Shown here: positions 58,286 to 64,000 of the stretch, piece by piece | Numbering within the stretch: the stretch's first letter is position 1 | How the letters are laid out: each line of letters opens with the position of its first letter | Assembly (NCBI GenBank): GCA_905221605.1 | Contig: CAJNDS010000625.1 | Span: forward strand, 38,343-102,342 | DNA length: 64,000 nt | Direction of reading: 5' to 3' | Source of the DNA: Symbiodinium natans | Lineage: Eukaryota; Sar; Dinophyceae; Suessiales; Symbiodiniaceae | The notes under the pieces: generated by a model | Told to the model about the DNA's origin: nothing | The model's input: the letters and a program-made list of their open reading frames with translations, nothing else | The model's database searches: none | Position numbers and translations under genes: made by a program

Positions 58286-59290
58286 TCACTCCGACTCAGA
58301 CTCAGAGCCGGGGTCGAAGTCGGAGTCTGCCGGCTCGGGGTCGGATGAGTCCCATTCTTCATCCGACGGGAAGTAGGAAACCCTAGGCCTAACACACGAA
58401 AAAGCTGTGAAAACCCTAAGCCCTAGACCCAGGGCTCGAAAAAAAAGCTGTGAAAATCCTAAACCCTACTCGAGGAAACAACCCGTGAAAATCCTGAACC
58501 CTAGCCATACCCTCGCCCGAGAACTGTGAACACGATTCTTCCCCAACCCTCCCTCGAACTTCTACCTGAAGACATAAGACCGAAAAAAGACACTGAGATC
58601 CTAAACCCTAGCCGATCCGTTCGAAGAAAAAGCTGTGAAAATTCTAAACCCTAGGCCGACTTGCCGAAAAACACGTGAACACGATTCTTCCCCAACCCTC
58701 CCTTGAACTTCTACCTGAAGACACAAGACTTAAAAAGGACTCCGAGATCCTAAACCCTAGCCAGCCTAATCGAAATGAAATTCCCAGGTCTGGTAGCGCC
58801 AGGGTTCAGCTTTTCACTGGTTTTGTGCCTTTGCCCACGAAGGACTTGTGCCTTGCCCACGAAGGACTTGTGCCTTGCCCACGAAGGCCTGAACATTTAG
58901 TTAAATGTTAGGGACCTTCGTGGGCAAGGCACAAGTCCTTCGTGGGCAAAGGCACAAAACCAGTGAAAAAAACTGAACCCTGGCGCTACCAGACCAGTGA
59001 AAAACCTGAACCCTAGCCCTGCGACGAGCAAATGTGCCTTGCCCACGAAGGACTTGTGCCTTGCCCACGAAGGACTTGTGCCTTGCCCACGAAGGACTTG
59101 TGCCTTGCCCACGAAGGGGTTTAACATTTATATATATATATATAGTAGGAGAGGTTTAGGGTTTAGGGTTTAGGGTTTAGGGTTTAGGGTTTAGGGTTTA
59201 GGGTTTAGGGTACTACCCGTCTACTGTACTCCCCAACTTGCCGACAGCTTGGCTGAACCGTTGTTTGGCAACTTGTGCGGTGTTCGTGAC
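58286..59290 (-). CDS. 3' end of a minus-strand gene with acidic tail (two exons)
   Basis: On the minus strand exon 59217-59290 (VTNTAQVAKQRFSQAVGKLG, then STVD; acceptor AAATGCAG, donor GG|GTAGTA) joins in frame to 58286-58382, which reads FPSDEEWDSSDPEPADSDFD and a Ser/Glu run to TGA. The tail is strongly acidic. A large palindrome and tandem repeats fill the 834-nt intron. Upstream candidates near 59520-59600 do not match in phase. The gene is not recognised; it ends 494 bp from the + gene ending at 57792. Confidence 0.5.
58515..58785. repeat. Tandem repeat of about 150 bp within the intron
   Basis: The phrase GAACACGATTCTTCCCCAAC followed by CTCCCT(C/T)GAACTTCTACCTGAAGACA occurs at 58527 and 58677. 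Both are followed by GAGATCCTAAACCCTAGCC. Related fragments AAAAGCTGTGAAAA precede at 58402 and 58444. Confidence 0.8.
58787..58995. repeat. Perfect-centre palindrome with about 100-bp arms
   Basis: GGTCTGGTAGCGCCAGGGTTC on the left is answered by the reverse complement ending GCGCTACCAGACC on the right. The centre is AACATTTAGTTAAATGTT. Inside both arms lie units of a 22-mer, CTTGCCCACGAAGGACTTGTGC (three left, two right). More units continue at 59032-59117. Confidence 0.9.
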
Positions 59291-60058
59291 CTGCATTTGC
59301 CAGTTGAGAGCACCGAGTGCCCTTTTGTAAACCCGAACTCCTAAACCCTAAACCCCAAACTTGCAAACCCTAAACCTCAGGCCCCTGAGCCCTGACGCGC
59401 AAACTCCCTAACCCCGCCGAGCTATAGAAGCATTGTTGCGGCCTCAGGTTTTTGGGTTTAGACCCTAAACCCTGAACCCCAAACCCTAGACCCTAGGGTT
59501 TTTGGTTTAAGTGAGGTGCGGCTTGCTGCTGACCTTGGCGAACACTCTGCTTGCACTCCTGAGACCAGGGGACAGCCCGGTCGGCAGGGAGGAGAACTCC
59601 CTTCCACGACAGGTGGCTTAGGGTTTAGGGTTTAGGGTGTAGGGTTTGGGGTTTAGGGTTTAGGGTTTGGGGTTTGGGGTTTGGGGTTTAGGGGGGCATG
59701 GTGTCGGGTTGAGCGGTTGGGGTTTAATCCCCCCTAGCTTAAACCACCCCCCCTACCCCCTAGCATTAAATACTGCCACTATATAGTTATACTAGAGTAT
59801 ATGCGGGGTATGTGATATTAGGGGGTAGAGGGGTTAATAATCGGGGGAGGGGATTAGACAAGGGGAAGGGGCTTCAGAACCCAAAATTCTGATGATGTTT
59901 GATGTTGATCACAGTGATGATGGTGACGTTCGTGGCCTTGACCGTGACGGTCGCGATCAAAATCACGATCGCCATCATCATCAGCATCATCAGATTTCAG
60001 ATCGCTAGTCCGTATATGAACAGTAGTAGCTGCAGGTAGTAGCAAATGTGCTGGTGAA

Positions 60059-60535
60059 ATGGTAATGGCAAGCATCGTTTCCTCTCCCCCCTCTGATGAC
60101 ATACGGCACCCTTACCCTAACGACCCCAACATATATGAGTGCGTGAACTTCTCATATGTAGGGTATGAGAAGTTCTTGTACGGGGCTGGCTGGGTTTGCA
60201 CGCGAGGGCCATGGACGGGCCTCACGGTTCAGGGTCTCGGTTTCAAAGGGGCTTATATACTCCTTTTTTTTGGGGGAGAGGGGGGGTTGGGGGGAGAGGG
60301 GAGAGTTCGGGTACAGGGTTTCAGGTAGGGCTTCAGTTGGTTTTAGGGCGCTAAACCCTAAACCCTAAACCCTAAACCCTAAGCCCTAAACACAAAACCC
60401 TAAATTTGGCGGGGGAGGCGCGTCCTGATTCCTGCAGAGGTGATATCTCTCTGGAGCAACAGGGTCCTCAAGCTGCTGGCCGCGGTGGTGTTCTTGGACT
60501 TCCTGGCTGAGCAGATGATGCTTGGCATCTGCTAG
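60059..60535 (+). CDS. + strand gene end with hydrophobic terminal exon
   Basis: The terminal exon 60440-60535 follows TTCCTGCAGAG and codes for VISLWSNRVLKLLAAVVFLD then FLAEQMMLGIC and TAG. An upstream island (60059 to about 60228) has an open frame including KFLYGAGWVCTRGPWTGL. Phase 0 at ACG|GTTCAG joins to GTG at 60440. The start codon is unknown. The last exon looks like one membrane helix with an amphipathic end. Confidence 0.45.
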
Positions 60536-60879
60536 GGGAAGCCAACCAAAGCCCTCAACTCGTGTGTGTCTCTGTGTGTGTGTGTTTTTTTTAAAGGTTG
60601 CTGTGATCTTCCTTCTTGAAAGTGCTTAAAGTAAAACGATTTAAGACCAAAGGCGTGGACAAACCAGAAAAGTGAATGGCAGCAACAAAGCATGTCCCAA
60701 AACCCTCAACCCTAAACCCTAAAACCCTAAACCCTAAATTTCAGGCCTAGCGGCACGGGCCGGCCCCCGCCCCCCAAAGCACGAAACCTTGAACCTTGGC
60801 ACTGTCTTCTCTTTCCCGTGTCTTTGTCCTCTCCTTCTCTCTGTCTCTCTTTCTCCTGCCTTCGCCCCCCCTCCCTCCC

Positions 60880-61880
60880 CCCCCCCTCCGGCGCGCGCGC
60901 GCGCGCGCATCCGCATCAGGAGCATCAGTGGGGTTGGTTTGGGGGCCGTAAAAGCATTCTATGCATGCGTTTTGCCTTCGAAAAACCTTCAGAAAACGCT
61001 GTAAACACGTGTTTTTGGGCTTGGGAAGCCTTTTGGGACCCAGGAAGGGAGCATCATGAGCATCAGCGGCCTCCCCCAGGCCATCCAAAACCCCCTTAAA
61101 CACGCCGATTGTATGTGCTTGAACGCTTGCGTGCCCACGAAACCCCCAAAAGCAAGACCCCGAATGCCCTTAAGGGCATTCGGGGTCCTGCTGTTCGGGT
61201 GTTTTGTAGGCACGAAGCCGTTCGAGCGCGTAAAATGAGCGATTTTAGGAACGTTTTTACGTGGACCCACAAAACACTCGGTATTTACGAGGTTTTCTGC
61301 TGTTGGAACACCCCCCCAAACCGAGCATCATGAGCATCAGCTGGGTCTCTGGGCCGTCGGCCCCGGAGGCCCACGAAGCCCATGAGAAGCGATGGCTCGA
61401 TGATGCGCCCGGACCCCCGCGCATCAGCAGCATCAGCAGACCCCCCCCCGGACATGGGCTTCGATGATGCGCACTTTGGGGGCGGGTCAAGGGCAACAAG
61501 GGTGGGGGTCGGAGGCACGCGTGAAAAACCTCATAAAAACACGGTATTTACGGTGATTTCAGCGTTTTTCAGCGATTTTTATTGCCTTGGGCCCGCGGGC
61601 CAGGGCTGCTGATGCTCATGATGCTCGCCTGGTTTTGGGCTTCCGGTACCCCCCCCAAACCTTGAAAAACGTGGTTTCGGCCTGGCGCGCGCCCCATGTG
61701 AAAAGCTGGGCCGATGATGCGCGCCCGTGAGGGTTTAATGGAGTGCTGCGGGTGTTTTGTGGCCTCGGTTTTTCGTAAAAACCCATGGTTTTTACGAGGT
61801 TTTCGTGCTTTTCGCACCACCGCGTGTTGCGTCCCCTTGGATGCCGTTTCGGAGGCCTCCCGAAGGGCCCCGCGCGAATT
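60880..61880. repeat. Diverged repeats rich in GCATCATGAGCATCAG
   Basis: The words GCATCATGAGCATCAG, GATGATGCGC and AAACACGGTATTTACG recur at roughly 200-300 bp spacing (61052, 61324, 61400, 61425, 61462, 61612 and 61710). They are mixed with GGGGCCT-type GC-rich text. No telomere unit occurs here. Overlapping frames on both strands carry DAPGPPRISSIS-like text and are probably repeat by-products. Confidence 0.6.
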
Positions 61881-62149
61881 TGAAGCAATTTTGGGCGGGG
61901 TCGGCGGCTCGGGCGCTCGCCCCTAAAGCTAGCGCTTTGGTGCGACGCGGGCTCCGCCCTGAACCACGGGCGGCGCGGGGGCCGGATCTAAGAGCCTCCG
62001 GCTCAAGCCGCCGACCCCGCTGGAGCATAGTTGAGAGGTCAAACCCGCTCACATGGTTCGAAGATCATCCCAGCCTGCTCGGCAGAGTGTGAAACGTTTG
62101 GGGGGGGTAGGGGGTAGCACCAGGACAAGCTCAAGCCAAAAAGACAGGT

Positions 62150-62230
<81 letters not shown>
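62150..62230. repeat. Uninterrupted run of 81 G
   Basis: No other base interrupts the run. It separates AAAAAGACAGGT from TGCCGAAAACGCTGATTTTG. Its length could be an assembly or base-calling product. The poly-Gly and poly-Pro frames are rejected. Confidence 0.95.
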
Positions 62231-62231
<1 letters not shown>

Positions 62232-62574
62232 GCCGAAAACGCTGATTTTGCTGAGGGCGCCCCTACCCCCCTGTGCTGAACCGCCTGTTTACGCTGTGCG
62301 GGTGGCGCGGTCCTCCACGAAAAAATTGTGCACCGACCCCCCCCCACCCCCGCGTTTTGGGGGGGTAAGGAGGGAAAGAGGGAGGTTTTCACTTCCTCAA
62401 ACCCACCCAACACGCCGCCAGGGTCGGCGGACCCTAAACCCGAAACCCTAAACCCCAAACCCTGAACCCTAAACCCTAAACCCTAAACCCTAAACCCTAA
62501 ACCCTAAACCCTAAACCCTAAACCCTAAACCCTAAACCCTAAACCCTAAACCCTAAACCCTAAACCCTATTCGG

Positions 62575-62703
62575 GATCCGATGAGGCTCGTGTCTTTGCT
62601 GCTGCTCTACTTGGAAGCCCAGTTCCACCCTAGCAGCGTGCTGCTCGGCGGAGGGTGGCTGCTCCAGACCCAAACCACCAGAGAAGGCTTTATACTGGAA
62701 AGA
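62575..62703. other. Coding-like island, strand undecided
   Basis: Minus reading: acceptor CTTTCCAG, 43 open codons (for example LGLEQPPSAEQHAARVELGF) and donor AGG|GTTTAG. Plus reading: ATG at 62580 followed by RLVSLLLLYLEAQFHPSSVL, signal-peptide-like. Both are plausible; splice sites favour minus. Confidence 0.35.
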
Positions 62704-63056
62704 TAGGGTTTAGGGTTTAGGGTTTAGGGTTTGGGGTTTAGGGTTTCGGGTTTGGGGTTTCGGCTTTGGGGCTTAGGGTTGAGGGTTTTAGGGTTTCGGG
62801 GCTTAGGGTTGAGGGTTTAGGGTTTAGACCTTGAAACCGGTTTTAGGGTCTAGGGTTTCGGGTTTCGGGCTTCGGGCTTCGGGCTTCGGGCTTCGGGTTT
62901 CGGAGGTTTAGGGTTTAGGGTTCAGGGTTTAGGAGGTTTAGGAGGTTTAGGAGGTTTAGGAGGCTTAGGAGGCTTAGGAGGTTTAGGAGGTTTAGGAGGT
63001 TCAATTAGGGTTTAGGAGGTTTAGGAGGTTTAGGGTGCCTAAACCCTTCGGGTTTA

Positions 63057-63180
63057 GGCACCAGATTCGGCCCTCCGAGGCAGCTGGCATGCCAGCTGGG
63101 CGTCGTCGGCTTGGCCGCCTCTGTGTCGCTGCTTCTGGTTGTGCCTGGGAGGCTTAAGGTTCTTGAGGCTTGGGTTCGGT
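63057..63180. other. Coding-like island, strand undecided
   Basis: The plus frame gives a membrane-like segment (LGVVGLAASVSLLLVVPGRL) after GGCACCAG. The minus frame gives a charged segment after CTTAAG. The plus frame is in phase with plus readings of the islands at 62575 and 63842. Confidence 0.3.
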
Positions 63181-63194
63181 TTAGGGTTTAGGGT

Positions 63195-63226
<32 letters not shown>

Positions 63227-63841
63227 GGTTTAGGGTTTAGGGTTTAGGGTTTAGGGTTTAGGGTTTGGGTGCCAGACCCTTACTCCCTCAAGCAGTCCGC
63301 AGAGGGGCAGTGCCGTCAATGCTCGATTGCGCACACCGGCGCACGCATGCCATGCATGTCTGACTTGACTATTATAGGGGCCTTAATGATTAGAAGAGGT
63401 TTCTCGGGGGTTATCATAGTATGCTTATAAAGGGACCATAAGGGAATACTGCTGGTAATTATGACTGACTGACTGACTGACTGGCCTAACTTGCCTTCAG
63501 GTGCCGAGAGTCCTATACTCTCTTTCATATACATCTTATCCTGAGCCACAAGCCGTGTAAAAGTTGTTAAGCTTCGTAAGCCCTGAACCCCAAGCCACCC
63601 CTACGTAGTCGAAGCCTACCGAAAACCCCTAACTCTCTAAGCCCTGAAAGCCACACACACACTACAAACAAAAAAGAGAGAACACCCAAGAGCCATAAAT
63701 AAGCACCAAAGCCCTTAAGCCCAACTAAGCCTCCCTAAACCTCCCTAAAGCCCAAACCCCAAAACCCCAAACCCCAAAGCCCAAACCCTAAACCCCAAAC
63801 CCTAAACCCTAAACCGTAAGCCCTACGCTCCCTGTTCTCAG

Positions 63842-63937
63842 GTGCCGTTTTTGCAACCACGCCTCGGCGATTTGCTTCTAATGCAGTTGGGAATGGTGGC
63901 CAGGCTGAAGCAGCCCACATCCCAAGCAGGGCTGAGG
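63842..63937. other. Coding-like island, strand undecided
   Basis: The plus frame after CTGTTCTCAG reads VPFLQPRLGDLLLMQLGMVA and on to AGG|GTTTGG (32 codons). The minus frame reads FPTALEANRRGVVAKTAPEN after GGCTGCTTCAG. The acceptor looks good on both strands. Confidence 0.3.
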
Positions 63938-64000
63938 GTTTGGGGTTTAGGGTTCAGGGTCTGGGGTTTAGGGGGTTTAGGGGTTTGGGGTTTGGGTCTA

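Larger units (their letters stand above)
1..64000. repeat. Interspersed telomere-type arrays (TTTAGGG/CCCTAAA) across the whole window
   Basis: Arrays of the 7-mer CCCTAAA or its complement, from 2 to about 20 units, recur at intervals of a few hundred bases from one end of the window to the other. Long examples lie at 11523-11655, 14914-15000, 15953-16022, 18974-19100, 21560-21660, 36122-36197, 40561-40655, 47458-47560, 51843-51960, 54580-54672 and 62465-62570. Orientation is ordered: CCCTAAA lies left and TTTAGGG right of most coding islands. The 7-mer is the telomere repeat of plants and of dinoflagellates, but the spread shows this is not a chromosome end. Confidence 0.97.
60536..64000. 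other. Right end of window: repeats and unsettled islands
   Basis: Contents: the GCATCATGAGCATCAG segment, a GC-rich stretch at 61850-62060, the 81-G run, CCCTAAA arrays (62465-62570), homogenised variant arrays TTCGGGC (62865-62895), TTTAGGAGG (62935-63030) and TTGAGGG (63190-63225), a reversed H2 hairpin (63371-63462) and a (GACT)n run (63464-63481). No complete gene model could be built. Confidence 0.6.

Noticed and set aside
61860-62060. GC-rich stretch as a possible rRNA or tRNA gene
   Set aside because: I could not place a cloverleaf or any conserved rRNA block in it.
1-64000. CRISPR array suggested by regular short repeats
   Set aside because: The repeats are contiguous 7-mers without unique equal-length spacers, in an intron-rich eukaryotic setting.

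Overview
This window looks like nuclear DNA of a dinoflagellate. Four things point that way. Short telomere-type arrays (TTTAGGG/CCCTAAA) are scattered throughout. Coding islands are tiny (20-150 nt) and sit between those arrays. Several introns must use GC, and one GA, as 5' splice site to keep the reading frame. One gene (about 23-30 kb, + strand) carries motifs I remember from a large, unnamed family of dinoflagellate membrane proteins. No bacterial operon, rRNA, tRNA, CRISPR array or virus was recognised. The species cannot be named from the sequence. No long open frame stands for a whole gene; most long frames are low-complexity or antisense artefacts.

Layout, left to right. (1) About 1.9-13.1 kb: + strand gene model ending in TAA at 13118, with a duplicated Lys/Glu-rich exon and a degenerate EF-hand-like exon. 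(2) 14.2-22.4 kb: + strand run of Ala/Glu/Pro-rich exons, including a duplicated exon pair; a separate gene or the 5' part of the next one. (3) 23.1-30.2 kb: best-resolved gene, 13 exons, 614 residues from the first recognised exon, multi-pass membrane protein. (4) 30.2-34 kb: poly-G, a 9-bp GC-rich minisatellite and a 170-bp satellite. (5) A + strand gene end at 37795 facing a minus-strand gene of 18 exons (38543-44405, 352 residues, unrecognised). (6) 45.1-57.8 kb: + strand exon runs, probably three genes. (7) A short minus-strand gene end with a very acidic tail (58286-59290). (8) A + strand terminal exon ending at 60535. (9) 60.5-64 kb: a GCATCATGAGCATCAG-rich segment, an 81-nt G run and islands whose strand I could not settle.

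The main structural signal is a rule that holds across most of the window. Read on the + strand, each coding island has CCCTAAA-type arrays on its left and TTTAGGG-type arrays on its right. Because that arrangement is its own reverse complement, introns of genes on either strand begin with (TTTAGGG)n and end with (CCCTAAA)n, which are complementary and could pair. The arrays often supply the splice sites themselves (G|GTTTAG as donor, TTTAG| as acceptor). One 48-nt intron (16832-16879) is made of nothing else. Several small hairpin (MITE-like) families and hairpins broken open by telomere arrays accompany this. Exon models were built by hand from reading frame, phase and splice sites, so individual boundaries outside the two best genes are tentative.
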